Shown here: one piece after another, positions 31,274-40,294 of the stretch
Layout of the letters: every line of letters starts with the position of its first letter
Position numbering within the stretch: position 1 is the stretch's first letter
NCBI RefSeq assembly: GCF_001839655.2
Contig: NZ_CP056087.1
Location: 4,588,001-4,652,000 of the forward strand
DNA: 64,000 nt
From: Pseudomonas argentinensis
GTDB taxonomy: Bacteria > Pseudomonadota > Gammaproteobacteria > Pseudomonadales > Pseudomonadaceae
Direction: 5' to 3'
The notes under the pieces: generated by a model
What the model was told of the DNA's origin: nothing
Seen by the model: only the letters and a program-made list of their open reading frames with translations
Databases searched by the model: none
Made by a program: the position numbers and the translations under genes

Positions 31274-34222
31274 ATGCCCAAAGGATTGCGCCGCGCCGCC
31301 ACTGCCCTGTTGATTGCCCTGGGGCTGTACAGCCTGATCGGCTTCCTGATCCTGCCAGGCGTTGCCCTGCGCATCGCCAATCAGCAGTTGGCGAATTACG
31401 CCACCCAGCCGGCGCGGCTGGATCGTCTGCAGCTCCACCCCTTTACCCTGGAACTTAAACTGTGGGGCCTGCACCTGGGCGAGCCCGGCAAGGAGCAGGT
31501 GGCGTTCGAACACCTGACGGTCGACCTGCAGCTGGACAGCCTGTGGAGCGGCGCCCTGCACCTGGCGGACGTGACCCTGGTCAAGCCGCACACCGAGGTC
31601 CGTTTCGCCAAGGACGGCAGCCTGAACCTGGCGCAACTGTTCAAGCTGCCGCCCAGCGAGCCCAAGCCCGACGAGCCGAGCGAGCCGAGCGAGCCGTTTC
31701 CCCTGCGTATCGACCGTATCGAACTCGCCGGCGGCAACCTGCGCTTTCAGGACCTGCGCCCCCAGGAGCCGATCGACATCCACTACGACGACCTGAACCT
31801 CGAGCTGCACAACCTCAGCACCCTGCCGGACGACAACGCCGACATGACCCTGGTGGCCACCGGCCCGGCCGGTGGGCGCATCGATTGGCGCGGCGAGCTG
31901 AGCCTGAGCCCGTTCAGCTCCAGCGGCAACCTGAAGATCACCGACGAGCCCATGCAGGCCTTCTGGCCCTACGTGCGCGACGCCGTACCGCTGGTGCTCG
32001 AGCAGGGCGTGGTGAATCTCGCCACCGACTACCGCCTGGACCTGCGTCAGGGCACCGAGCTGACGCTCAGCAACACCCGTATCAAGGCCGCGCCCTTCGC
32101 CATGAAAACCCCGGACGGCAAGCCGCTGGTCAAGCTGCAAGCCCTGGAGATCAGCGAAACCTCGCTGGACCTGGCCAAGCAGCAGGTGGTGATCGGCAAG
32201 GTGCGCGGGCAGAAGCTCGAAGCCTGGGCTGCCCGCGAAAAAGATGGTGAGCTGGACTGGCAGAAGCTGTTTGCCGGCAAGCCACAGCAGGCGCAAACAG
32301 ACGATGGCAAACAACCGAACGCCGGCGTCAGCGAGAACGACAGCCAGGCCAGGCCAGCCACGAAAGCGCCCGCCAAGCCCTGGCAGGTGCAGGCCAGGGA
32401 CGTGCAGCTGCGCGACTACCACGCCCACCTGGTTGACCGTGTGCCGAGCGAGGAAGTCGCCGTCGAACTCGGCCCGCTCAACCTCGACATGCAGAATTTC
32501 GACAGCCTGGGCACCTCGCCCTTCACCCTCAAGTTGGATACCGGCGTCGGCAAGCAGGGCAAGCTCGAGGCCCAGGGCCAGGTGCAGCTGAGCCCGACCA
32601 CCGCCCGCCTGAAGGTCGCCACCCGCAACCTCGATATGCGCCTGGCCCAGGCCTATATCAGCCCCTTCGTGCACCTGGAACTGCGCAGCGGCCTGCTGAG
32701 CAGCGATCTCGACGTCGCCCTGACCAGTACCGAGCCCCTGGCGCTGCGCGTGCAGGGCAACGCCCAGGTGACCCAGTTGCATACCCTCGACACGATCAAG
32801 GACCGCGACCTGCTGCGCTGGAAGCAGCTCGACCTGGGCGGCATCGATTACCGCCATGGCGAGCGCCTGGACATCGAACGGGTCGACCTGCAGCAGCCTT
32901 ATGCGCGTTTCATCATCAACGAAGACCTCACCACCAACGTCAACGAGCTGATCATCAGGCAGCCGGCCGGCAATGCCGCGCAGGCGCAGTCGTCCGCTGC
33001 GGCATCCGAGAGCAAACCGCTGGCGATCCGCATCGGCGAGGTCAACCTCAAGGACGGCTCGGCCAACTTCGCCGACTTCAGCCTCCGGCCCAACTTCGCC
33101 ACCGCCGTGCAGCAGCTCAATGGCCGCATCGGCACCCTCGACAGCACAGGCAACAAGCCTGCTCCGGTGGATATCAGCGGCAAGGTCGACCGCTACGCAC
33201 CGGTCAGCATCAAGGGCAGCCTGACGCCGTTCGACCCGCTGCAGAGCCTGGACATCGCCACCCGCTTCCGCCAGGTCGAGCTGACCACCTTGACGCCTTA
33301 CTCCGGCAAGTTCGCCGGCTATCGCATCCGCAAAGGCCGGCTGAACCTGGATCTGCACTACCGAATCAACGACGGCAAGCTCAATGCAGAGAACAAGGTG
33401 CTGGTCGAGCAGCTGCAGCTCGGCGAAAAGGTCGACAGCCCGGACGCCGTCGACCTGCCGATCCGCCTGGCCGTGGCCCTGCTCAAGGACACCCAGGGGC
33501 GTATCTCCCTGGAGCTGCCCGTACAGGGCGATCTCAACGACCCGCAGTTCAGCGTCATGCCGATCGTCTGGCAGACCCTGCGCAACCTGGTGCTGCGCAC
33601 CGCCCAGGCGCCGTTCAAGTTCATCGGCGGCCTGGTCAGCGGCGGCAGCGAGATGGATCTCAGCACCGTGCTGTTCACCCAGGGCAGTGCCGAACTGGAC
33701 GGCCAGGCCCGCAAAGCCCTCGACACCCTGGCCAGCGCCCTGCAGGAACGCCCGGCCCTGCGCCTGGAAATCGAAGGCGCCGCCGCCCAGAGCAGCGACG
33801 GCCCGCCTCTCGCCGAACGGCGCCTGGAGCGCGAGTACCAGGATTACCTGTACCGCATCATGCAGCGTCGTGGTGACCAGGTGCCGGCCAGTGCCGAAGA
33901 GCTGGTGGTGCCCGAGGACGAAAAAGCGCCGCTGCTCGAAGGCATCTACCGCGCACGCCTCAAGCAGCAGCCGCCGGCCGACTGGGCCAAACTGAGCGAT
34001 GAAGAACGCACCGCCAAGCTGCACGCGGCGGTGCTGGCATCCTGGAGCGACAGCCGCGGCCTGCAGCGCCAGCTGGCGCAGGCACGTGCGGCGGCGATCA
34101 AGGCCTATCTGGTGGACAATGGCAAACTGGCGGACGAGCGTATCTACCTGCTCGACGTCAACCTGGGCCAGGCCGAACCCGATGGCCGCGTGGCCACCCC
34201 CCTTCATCTGGGCAGCGAGTGA
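31274..34222 (+). CDS. DUF748 domain-containing envelope protein (982 aa)
   Basis: An N-terminal helix (ALLIALGLYSLIGFLILPG) anchors the protein in the inner membrane, and the rest is a long repetitive beta-type region of the AsmA-like/DUF748 class, predicted periplasmic. Around residues 795-845 FTQGSAELDGQARKALDTLA resembles the start of an OmpA-like domain. Relatives of AsmA are proposed to bridge the envelope and carry phospholipids; that role is not shown for DUF748 itself. Its stop overlaps the start of the DUF2845 gene by one base (TGATG), so they are coupled. Confidence 0.9.
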   Translation: MPKGLRRAATALLIALGLYSLIGFLILPGVALRIANQQLANYATQPARLDRLQLHPFTLELKLWGLHLGEPGKEQVAFEHLTVDLQLDSLWSGALHLADVTLVKPHTEVRFAKDGSLNLAQLFKLPPSEPKPDEPSEPSEPFPLRIDRIELAGGNLRFQDLRPQEPIDIHYDDLNLELHNLSTLPDDNADMTLVATGPAGGRIDWRGELSLSPFSSSGNLKITDEPMQAFWPYVRDAVPLVLEQGVVNLATDYRLDLRQGTELTLSNTRIKAAPFAMKTPDGKPLVKLQALEISETSLDLAKQQVVIGKVRGQKLEAWAAREKDGELDWQKLFAGKPQQAQTDDGKQPNAGVSENDSQARPATKAPAKPWQVQARDVQLRDYHAHLVDRVPSEEVAVELGPLNLDMQNFDSLGTSPFTLKLDTGVGKQGKLEAQGQVQLSPTTARLKVATRNLDMRLAQAYISPFVHLELRSGLLSSDLDVALTSTEPLALRVQGNAQVTQLHTLDTIKDRDLLRWKQLDLGGIDYRHGERLDIERVDLQQPYARFIINEDLTTNVNELIIRQPAGNAAQAQSSAAASESKPLAIRIGEVNLKDGSANFADFSLRPNFATAVQQLNGRIGTLDSTGNKPAPVDISGKVDRYAPVSIKGSLTPFDPLQSLDIATRFRQVELTTLTPYSGKFAGYRIRKGRLNLDLHYRINDGKLNAENKVLVEQLQLGEKVDSPDAVDLPIRLAVALLKDTQGRISLELPVQGDLNDPQFSVMPIVWQTLRNLVLRTAQAPFKFIGGLVSGGSEMDLSTVLFTQGSAELDGQARKALDTLASALQERPALRLEIEGAAAQSSDGPPLAERRLEREYQDYLYRIMQRRGDQVPASAEELVVPEDEKAPLLEGIYRARLKQQPPADWAKLSDEERTAKLHAAVLASWSDSRGLQRQLAQARAAAIKAYLVDNGKLADERIYLLDVNLGQAEPDGRVATPLHLGSE

Positions 34223-34518
34223 TGAGCATGAAACGACTGAGTCTGCTACTGGCACTGTGCGCCAGCCCGCTGCTAAGCCACGCCGACACGCTGCGCTGCG
34301 GCAGCAAGCTGGTGAACCTGGGCGATCGCACCTTCGAGGTGATGCACAAATGTGGCGAGCCGGCGTTTCGCGATCCGGTCGGCTACACCGTTGGCCCCTA
34401 CAACCGACGTGAAACCAGTATCGAGGAATGGGCCTACGAGCCCAGCAACGGCATGTTCACCATCCTGACCTTCGAGGGCAATCGGCTGACGCGCATCGAG
34501 CGCAAACGCCGGCAATAA
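34222..34518 (+). CDS. DUF2845 secreted protein, first copy
   Basis: A 98-residue protein with a signal peptide (MSMKRLSLLLALCASPLLSHA, cleavage after SHA) and a mature part starting DTLRCGSKLV with two Cys (LRCGS and HKCGEP) that could form a disulfide, a conserved IEEWAYEPSNGMF and the basic end RIERKRRQ. That is the DUF2845 pattern. The start at 34222 overlaps the DUF748 stop by one base. The next gene is a paralog. Function unknown; periplasmic location is predicted. Confidence 0.87.
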   Translation: MSMKRLSLLLALCASPLLSHADTLRCGSKLVNLGDRTFEVMHKCGEPAFRDPVGYTVGPYNRRETSIEEWAYEPSNGMFTILTFEGNRLTRIERKRRQ

Positions 34519-34520
34519 CC

Positions 34521-34823
34521 ATGATCAAGACACTCATCCCCTGCCCCCTGCTCGTGCTGCTGGCCGGCACCGTCGATGCCGCGACCTGGCGCTGCGGCAG
34601 CGCGATCGCCAGCACCGGCGACACCACGGCCGAGGTGCAGGCCAAATGCGGCGAGCCAAATAACCGCGCGTTCGTCGGTTACAAGGAGCAGACCGACAGC
34701 TATGGCTTCACCCATGAGGTGCAGATAGAAGAATGGAATTATGGCCCGCGCAACGGCATGAACTACTTCCTGCGCTTTGTGGGCAATCGTCTGGAGCGGA
34801 TCGACAGCAAGCGCGGCGATTAG
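34521..34823 (+). CDS. DUF2845 secreted protein, second copy
   Basis: A 100-residue paralog of the preceding protein: signal peptide MIKTLIPCPLLVLLAGTVDA, mature start ATWRCGSAIAS, the same two Cys (WRCGS, AKCGEP) and the motif IEEWNYGPRNGMNYFLRF. It begins 2 bp after the first copy's stop, so this is a tandem duplication inside one transcript with the DUF748 gene. Function unknown. Confidence 0.87.
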   Translation: MIKTLIPCPLLVLLAGTVDAATWRCGSAIASTGDTTAEVQAKCGEPNNRAFVGYKEQTDSYGFTHEVQIEEWNYGPRNGMNYFLRFVGNRLERIDSKRGD

Positions 34824-34878
34824 CTTGCTGCCCTAAGCGGATAGGCGACGACAGAAGGTCGCCGCCGGAGAGATCCTG

Positions 34879-35092
34879 GAACCGGCTCAAAGGCTTCAAG
34901 CCCAGGTTCGTCAATTTTAGCAGCTAAGTGGCGCAAGCAGCTGCAAGCTCCAAGCTCCAAGCTACAGGTTAAAAGCAGTCCGCAGTGCTCTAGCTTCTTC
35001 TTGCAGCTTGAGGCTTGCGGCTTGAAGCTCAATGTCCGCTTCTGCCTTGTAGCAGCCTCTTTCATATCGCCTAAAAGATCGTGGACAGGTTC
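34879..35092 (-). repeat. 214-bp terminal-inverted-repeat element, copy B
   Basis: This copy is inverted relative to copy A. Its right end AGATCGTGGACAGGTTC (35076-35092) directly touches the TAA stop of the leftward gene at 35093. The left end (GAACCGGCTC...) is degenerate. The interior has the same hairpin arms and a block nearly identical to copies A and C (CTTGAGGCTTGCGGCTTGAA and surroundings). Confidence 0.82.
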
Positions 35093-35380
35093 TTAGCCGC
35101 GAGCGGCTTTGACTGCCTGGATATAGGCTTCGGCATTGCGCTGATCCTGGATCAGGGCGATGAAGTCATTGCCGGCGGCGTCCTTGGCATCCAGGTCATA
35201 ACCGGCCTCGACGAAGAAGCCCAGGAAACGCTCGAAGTCGTGATCGCGCAGGCCACGGTAGGCCTTGACCAGCTTGTGCAGCGAGGGCGGCGTGGCATCG
35301 GCCGGTTCCACGGCGAGAAACAGCTTGATCTGCTCATCGCTCACGTCGTCGCCAATCACCTGCTTCTTGTCTTTACGCAT
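35093..35380 (-). CDS. PA4642 family small protein
   Basis: The 95-residue cytoplasmic protein begins MRKDKKQVIGDDVSDEQIK and contains LVKAYRGLRDHDFERFLGFF, matching the Pseudomonas-specific family named after PA4642. No catalytic motif is visible. The stop codon abuts repeat copy B. Function is unknown. In PAO1 the gene lies close to hpt-upp-uraA, as here. Confidence 0.85.
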   Translation of the reverse strand: MRKDKKQVIGDDVSDEQIKLFLAVEPADATPPSLHKLVKAYRGLRDHDFERFLGFFVEAGYDLDAKDAAGNDFIALIQDQRNAEAYIQAVKAARG

Positions 35381-35576
35381 CGCTCACTCCAGCCAACCAG
35401 AACACACGGGGCCGGCAGTGTAACGCCGGCGCTGCAGCCGCTCAACGCACGACGCGAATACCGACTGCAGCCGGTCTTTGTAACACCGCCGCGCCTCCGT
35501 CACCAGCCGACATAGGTCAACACCCAAGCGCCCGGCGCCGCTCTATACTGGCGGCAATCCTCCAGGAAGCGCCACC

Positions 35577-37283
35577 ATGCCCACCCTGTTCGCCGCCTGC
35601 CGCCAGAGCCTGCGTAGTGGCTACTCCTGGGCCAGCCTGCGCGGCGACCTGGGGGCCGGCCTCACGGTGGGCATCATCGCCATTCCCCTGGCCATGGCCC
35701 TGGCGATCGCCGTGGGCGTGGCGCCGCAACACGGCCTGTACACGGTGCTGGTCGCCGCCCCGCTGATCGCCCTGTGCGGTGGCTCGCGCTTCAATATTTC
35801 CGGCCCCACCGCCGCCTTCGTGGTGATCCTCCTGCCGATCACCGGGCAGTTCGGCATCGGCGGACTGCTGCTGTGCACCCTGATGGCCGGGCTGATCCTG
35901 ATCGCTCTGGGGCTGTTCAAGGCCGGGCGGTTGATCGAATTCGTGCCCTACCCGGTCACCCTCGGTTTCACCGCCGGCATCGGCATCGTCATCGCCACCC
36001 TGCAGCTCAAGGACCTGCTCGGCCTGCAATTGGCCGGGCAGCCAAGCCACTACGTACAGCAGCTGCAGATGCTCTGGCAGGCGCTACCCGGCATCCAGCC
36101 CGGTGACAGCCTGGTGGCCCTGGCCTGCCTCAGCGTGCTGCTGCTATGGCCGCGGCTGGTGCCGCGGGTGCCCGGGCACCTGGTGGCGCTGACGGCTGGC
36201 GCATTGCTGGGCATGGCACTGGAACGGGGCGGTCTGCCGGTGGCGACCCTGGGCGAGCGTTTTAGCTACAGCGTCGGTGGCATCAGCTATCCGGGCATTC
36301 CGCCGTTTCTGCCGAGCTTCGCCTGGCCCTGGCAATTGCCGGGCGCCGATGGCCAGCCGCTGCTGCTGTCGTTCGAGCTGATCCGCCAGTTGCTGGCGCC
36401 GGCCTTTGCCATTGCCATGCTTGGCGCCATCGAGTCGCTGCTTTGCGCGGTGGTCGCCGACGGCATGACCGGCAGCAAGCACGATCCCAACGCCGAACTG
36501 CTCGGCCAGGGCATCGGTAACCTGGTCGCGCCGCTGTTCGGCGGCATCACCGCCACCGCGGCCATCGCCCGCAGTGCCACCAATGTACGGGCCGGCGCCT
36601 GCTCACCGTTGGCGGCGATCATCCATGCCGGCGTGGTACTGGCGGCCATCGTGTTTCTCGCACCGCTGTTCAGCTACCTGCCGATGGCGGCGCTGGCCGC
36701 CCTGCTGCTGATGGTGGCCTGGAACATGAGCGAAGCCCATCACGTGGCCCACACCCTGCGCATCGCCCCACGCAGCGACGTGCTGGTGCTGCTGACCTGC
36801 CTGCTGCTCACGGTACTGTTCGACATGGTGCTGGCGGTGGGCGTCGGCCTGTTGCTGGCGGCCGGGCTGTTCATCAAGCGCATGAGCGAGCTGACCGATG
36901 CCCGCAGCCTTCCGCGGTACAGCCATCAGGCGCTGAACGACCTGCCCGAGCACGTGCTGGCGCTGGCCATCCGCGGACCCCTGTTCTTTGGCGCGGCGCA
37001 GCGCACGCTGGAAACCCTGCGCCGCCTCGACCCGCATATCCGCGTGGTGATTCTGGATGTCAGCGCCGTGCCGATGCTCGACATGACCGCCCTCGCCGCG
37101 CTGCATAGCACCGTGCTGGAATACCGCCAGCAGGACATCGCCCTGATCGTCAGCGGCGCCTCGCCGTCACTGCGCCTGAAGCTGCGCCGGGCCGGCCTGC
37201 AGCGAGCCCATGGGCGCCTCAGCTACGCCCGTGATCTAGCCCAGGCACGGGCGATGTGTGAAGGCTGGCCAGGCGACGCCTGA
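35577..37283 (+). CDS. SulP family anion transporter with C-terminal STAS domain
   Basis: The 568 residues have about 12-14 transmembrane segments (1-440), the SulP-typical ATAAIARSATNVRAGACSPLAAIIHA near residues 320-345, and a cytoplasmic STAS domain (about 450-560; DVSAVPMLDMTALAAL). SulP proteins carry sulfate, bicarbonate or dicarboxylates. It resembles DauA-type C4-dicarboxylate carriers in layout, but the substrate cannot be read from sequence. AGGAAG precedes the ATG and a TATACT hexamer lies about 30 bp upstream. Repeat copy C follows after 29 bp. Confidence 0.9.
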   Translation: MPTLFAACRQSLRSGYSWASLRGDLGAGLTVGIIAIPLAMALAIAVGVAPQHGLYTVLVAAPLIALCGGSRFNISGPTAAFVVILLPITGQFGIGGLLLCTLMAGLILIALGLFKAGRLIEFVPYPVTLGFTAGIGIVIATLQLKDLLGLQLAGQPSHYVQQLQMLWQALPGIQPGDSLVALACLSVLLLWPRLVPRVPGHLVALTAGALLGMALERGGLPVATLGERFSYSVGGISYPGIPPFLPSFAWPWQLPGADGQPLLLSFELIRQLLAPAFAIAMLGAIESLLCAVVADGMTGSKHDPNAELLGQGIGNLVAPLFGGITATAAIARSATNVRAGACSPLAAIIHAGVVLAAIVFLAPLFSYLPMAALAALLLMVAWNMSEAHHVAHTLRIAPRSDVLVLLTCLLLTVLFDMVLAVGVGLLLAAGLFIKRMSELTDARSLPRYSHQALNDLPEHVLALAIRGPLFFGAAQRTLETLRRLDPHIRVVILDVSAVPMLDMTALAALHSTVLEYRQQDIALIVSGASPSLRLKLRRAGLQRAHGRLSYARDLAQARAMCEGWPGDA

Positions 37284-37312
37284 GCCGCGCGCCGGCCAGC
37301 CGAAGGGCTTGG

Positions 37313-37525
37313 AACCTGTTCACAATCTTTCGCCTGGACTTCAGCGCTTTGCCTGCAAAGTGGCGGAAGCGGCCGCAAGCTGCAAGCTGCAAGCTACAAG
37401 TTAAAAGCAGTCCGCAGTGCTCTAGCTTCTTCTTGCAGCTTGAGGCTTGCGGCTTGAAGCTCAATGTCCGCTTCTGCCTTGTAGCAGCCTCTTTAATGTC
37501 GCCTAAAAAGATCGTGAACAGGCTC
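37313..37525 (-). repeat. 213-bp terminal-inverted-repeat element, copy C
   Basis: Both ends are well preserved: GAACCTGTTCACAATCT on the left (37313-37329) and AGATCGTGAACAGGCTC on the right (37509-37525), giving near-perfect 17-bp inverted repeats. The right end directly abuts the TGA stop of hpt. The interior repeats the hairpin of copies A and B. Flanking trinucleotides are TTG and TCA, so no target duplication remains. Confidence 0.88.
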
Positions 37526-38083
37526 TCAGAGCCCTTTCACCGCGTAGATGCCCGGGGCGTTGCGCCAGTAGCCCTTGTAATCCATGCCGTAACCGAAGAT
37601 GTAGCGATCGATGCACGGCAGGCCCACGTAGTCGGCTTTCAGGTCGGGGCGTGCCTTGCGGTCGTGATCCTTGTCGATCAGCACCGCGGTGTGCACGTTG
37701 GCGGCACCGGCGTGGTGACAGAAGTCGATGATCGCGCCCAGGGTGTGCCCTTCATCGAGGATGTCATCGATGATCAGCACGTCGCGGTCGATGAACGACA
37801 CCTCCGGCTTGGCCTTCCAGAACAACTCGCCGCCGCTGGTCTGGTTGCGGTAGCGGCTGGCGTGCAGGTAGCTGGCTTCCAGCGGGAAGTCGAGCTGGGT
37901 CAGCAGTTTGCCGGAGAAGATCAGCCCGCCGTTCATCACGCAGAACACCACCGGGTTGCGCTCGGCCAGATCGGCGTTGATGGCCGCCGCGACGCGGGTG
38001 ATGGCGGCCTCCACGTCGGCTTCGCTGTACAGGCAGTCGGCTTCGGCCATTACCTGGCGGATGTGGGCGAGATCGGCAGACAT
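37526..38083 (-). CDS. hpt: Hypoxanthine-guanine phosphoribosyltransferase
   Basis: Hpt salvages hypoxanthine/guanine with PRPP to give IMP/GMP. The 185-residue protein has the PRPP-binding signature VLIIDDILDEGHT, preceded by an EVSFIDRD segment, and NGGLIFSGKLL as the flexible loop region. It is divergent from upp-uraA, with which it forms a purine/pyrimidine salvage locus. The stop codon is followed directly by repeat copy C. Confidence 0.95.
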   Translation of the reverse strand: MSADLAHIRQVMAEADCLYSEADVEAAITRVAAAINADLAERNPVVFCVMNGGLIFSGKLLTQLDFPLEASYLHASRYRNQTSGGELFWKAKPEVSFIDRDVLIIDDILDEGHTLGAIIDFCHHAGAANVHTAVLIDKDHDRKARPDLKADYVGLPCIDRYIFGYGMDYKGYWRNAPGIYAVKGL

Positions 38084-38333
38084 ATCGTGTCCTCATAGGC
38101 GGGCTGGCGTGCACCGCATGGGTGGCCCCGGCGCAGGCATTGATCACCGGGTCAGAAAAAAGCCGGCAACGTTACGCATCCGCCCGACAAGGCGCAAGCG
38201 CCACCGTCAACACGCGACAGGTGGCATAGCCGTTGCTCGGTGATTATCAAAAGTTCCACATCCACAGCGCCAAGTTGCGATGCAATGCTTTAATCTAGCG
38301 TGTTTTTTGCCCATTTTTGCCGGAGACCCCGCA
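38084..38333. promoter_or_regulatory. Divergent intergenic region, hpt / upp
   Basis: 250 bases with no gene. It must contain both promoters; a plausible -10 (TAATCT, about 38291-38296) lies roughly 40 bp before upp. No purine- or PRPP-type riboswitch fold is recognisable. Confidence 0.35.
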
Positions 38334-38972
38334 ATGCCCGTCCTCGAGATCCGCCACCCGCTGATTCGCCACAAGATCGGCCTCATGCGCCGCGCGGATA
38401 TCAGTACCAAGAACTTCCGCGAACTGGCTCAGGAAGTGGGCGCCCTGCTCACTTACGAGGCGACCAAGGATCTGCGCCTGGAAACCTATGAAATCGAAGG
38501 CTGGGCCGGCCCGGTACAGGTCGAGAAGATTTCCGGCAAGAAGATCACCGTGGTGCCGATCCTGCGGGCCGGCATCGGCATGCTCGACGGCGTGCTCAGC
38601 CTGATCCCGGGTGCCAAGGTCAGCGCCGTCGGCGTGGCGCGCAACGAAGAAACCCTGCAGGCGCACACCTACCTGGAAAAGCTGGTGCCGGAAATCAACG
38701 AGCGCCTGGCGATGATCATCGACCCGATGCTGGCCACCGGCTCCTCCATGGTCGCCACCATCGACCTCTTGAAGAAGGCCGGCTGCAAGGAGATCCGTGC
38801 CATGGTGCTGGTCGCCGCTCCCGAAGGCATCAAGGCGGTGAACGAGGCGCACCCGGACGTGCAGATCTACACCGCATCCATCGACCAGCGCCTCAACGAA
38901 CATGGCTACATCATCCCGGGCCTCGGTGATGCCGGCGACAAGATCTTCGGCACCAAGCAAAAGGACGCCTGA
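38334..38972 (+). CDS. upp: Uracil phosphoribosyltransferase
   Basis: Upp salvages uracil to UMP. The 212 residues, the usual length, start [19 protein letters not shown] and contain the PRPP-binding [18 protein letters not shown] and the uracil-binding [15 protein letters not shown] near the C terminus. The ATG at 38334 matches the family start. It lies 3 bp before uraA in one operon. Confidence 0.97.
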   Translation: MPVLEIRHPLIRHKIGLMRRADISTKNFRELAQEVGALLTYEATKDLRLETYEIEGWAGPVQVEKISGKKITVVPILRAGIGMLDGVLSLIPGAKVSAVGVARNEETLQAHTYLEKLVPEINERLAMIIDPMLATGSSMVATIDLLKKAGCKEIRAMVLVAAPEGIKAVNEAHPDVQIYTASIDQRLNEHGYIIPGLGDAGDKIFGTKQKDA

Positions 38973-38975
38973 TCG

Positions 38976-40253
38976 ATGCACGACGAATACAACGATCCGT
39001 TGTGGCGGCAGGTGCTGTCCGGTGCGCAGATGCTCTTCGTGGCCTTTGGCGCGTTGGTGCTGATGCCGCTGATCACCGGCCTGGATCCCAATGTGGCGCT
39101 GTTCACGGCGGGCCTGGGCACCATCCTGTTCCAGATCGTCACCGGCCGTCAGGTGCCGGTGTTCCTGGCCTCGAGCTTCGCGTTCATCACGCCGATCATC
39201 CTCGCCAAGGGCCAGTTCGGCCTGGCCGAAACCATGGGCGGCGTGGTCGCGGCGGGCTTCGTCTACACCTTTCTCGGCCTGGCCGTGAAGATCAAGGGCA
39301 CCGGGTTCATTGACCGCCTGCTGCCGCCGGTGGTGATCGGCCCGGTGATCATTTCCATCGGCCTGGCCATGGCACCGATTGCCGCCAACATGGCCATGGG
39401 CAAGGCCGGTGACGGCAGTGTGCTGCTGCCCTACAGCACGGCGATGTGGATTTCCATGCCAACCCTGCTGACCACCCTGATCGTCGCCGTGTTCGGCCGT
39501 GGCATCTTCCGCCTGGTGCCGATCATCTCCGGCATCCTGGTGGGCTTCGCCCTGTCGATCTACTTCGGCGCCCTCGACCTCGGCCACGTGGCCACCGCGC
39601 CCTGGCTGGCCGTGCCGGCGTTCACCGCACCAGCGTTCAACTGGCAGGCGATCCTGTTTATCGTCCCGGTCGCCCTGGCACCGGCCATCGAGCACATCGG
39701 CGGGGTGATCGCCGTGGGCAGCGTGACCGGCAAGAACTACCTGAAGAACCCAGGCCTGCATCGCACCCTGCTCGGTGACGGTGTGGCCACCTCGGCAGCG
39801 GGTCTGTTCGGCGGCCCACCGAACACCACCTACGCGGAAGTCACCGGCGCGGTGATGCTGACCAAGGCCTACAACCCGAAGATCATGACCTGGGCGGCGA
39901 TCTTCGCCATCGTCCTGGCCTTCATCGGCAAGTTCGGCGCCATCCTGCAGAGCATTCCGGTGCCGGTGATGGGCGGTATCCTGTGCCTGTTGTTCGGCTC
40001 CATCGCTGCGGTAGGGATGAACACCCTGATTCGCCACAGCGTCGACCTCAGCGAAGCGCGCAACCTGGTGATCGTCTCGGTGACCCTGGTGTTCGGTATC
40101 GGCGGCGTGCTGATCGGTACCGGCGATGGCCCTGACGACTTCGGCCTCAAGGGCATCGCCCTGTGCGCCATCGTCGCCATCGCCCTGAACCTGATCCTGC
40201 CCGGCAATGACGGGTGGAAGAAGAAAAGCGCCGACGAAGCGCCCGACGTCTGA
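38976..40253 (+). CDS. uraA: Uracil permease
   Basis: A 425-residue NCS2 (nucleobase-ascorbate) transporter with about 14 helices. The NCS2 hallmark region is present (APAIEHIGGVIAVGSVTGKNY, then FGGPPNTTYAEVTGAVMLT). It imports uracil for Upp, its operon partner 3 bp upstream. A strong terminator follows. Confidence 0.95.
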   Translation: MHDEYNDPLWRQVLSGAQMLFVAFGALVLMPLITGLDPNVALFTAGLGTILFQIVTGRQVPVFLASSFAFITPIILAKGQFGLAETMGGVVAAGFVYTFLGLAVKIKGTGFIDRLLPPVVIGPVIISIGLAMAPIAANMAMGKAGDGSVLLPYSTAMWISMPTLLTTLIVAVFGRGIFRLVPIISGILVGFALSIYFGALDLGHVATAPWLAVPAFTAPAFNWQAILFIVPVALAPAIEHIGGVIAVGSVTGKNYLKNPGLHRTLLGDGVATSAAGLFGGPPNTTYAEVTGAVMLTKAYNPKIMTWAAIFAIVLAFIGKFGAILQSIPVPVMGGILCLLFGSIAAVGMNTLIRHSVDLSEARNLVIVSVTLVFGIGGVLIGTGDGPDDFGLKGIALCAIVAIALNLILPGNDGWKKKSADEAPDV

Positions 40254-40262
40254 GAGAGAAAG

Positions 40263-40294
40263 AAAAATGCCCGGTTCTGACCGGGCATTTTTTT
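40263..40294 (+). terminator. Terminator between uraA and hemH (bidirectional)
   Basis: AAAAATGCCCGG and CCGGGCATTTTTTT form a 7-8 bp GC stem with flanking A and T tracts around a 6-nt loop. It can stop both the uraA transcript and the convergent hemH transcript. Confidence 0.93.

Noticed and set aside
37349..38098. 249-codon plus-strand frame beginning in repeat copy C and running opposite hpt
   Set aside because: Its start is repeat DNA and the remainder is antisense to a well-conserved gene; no domain seen.
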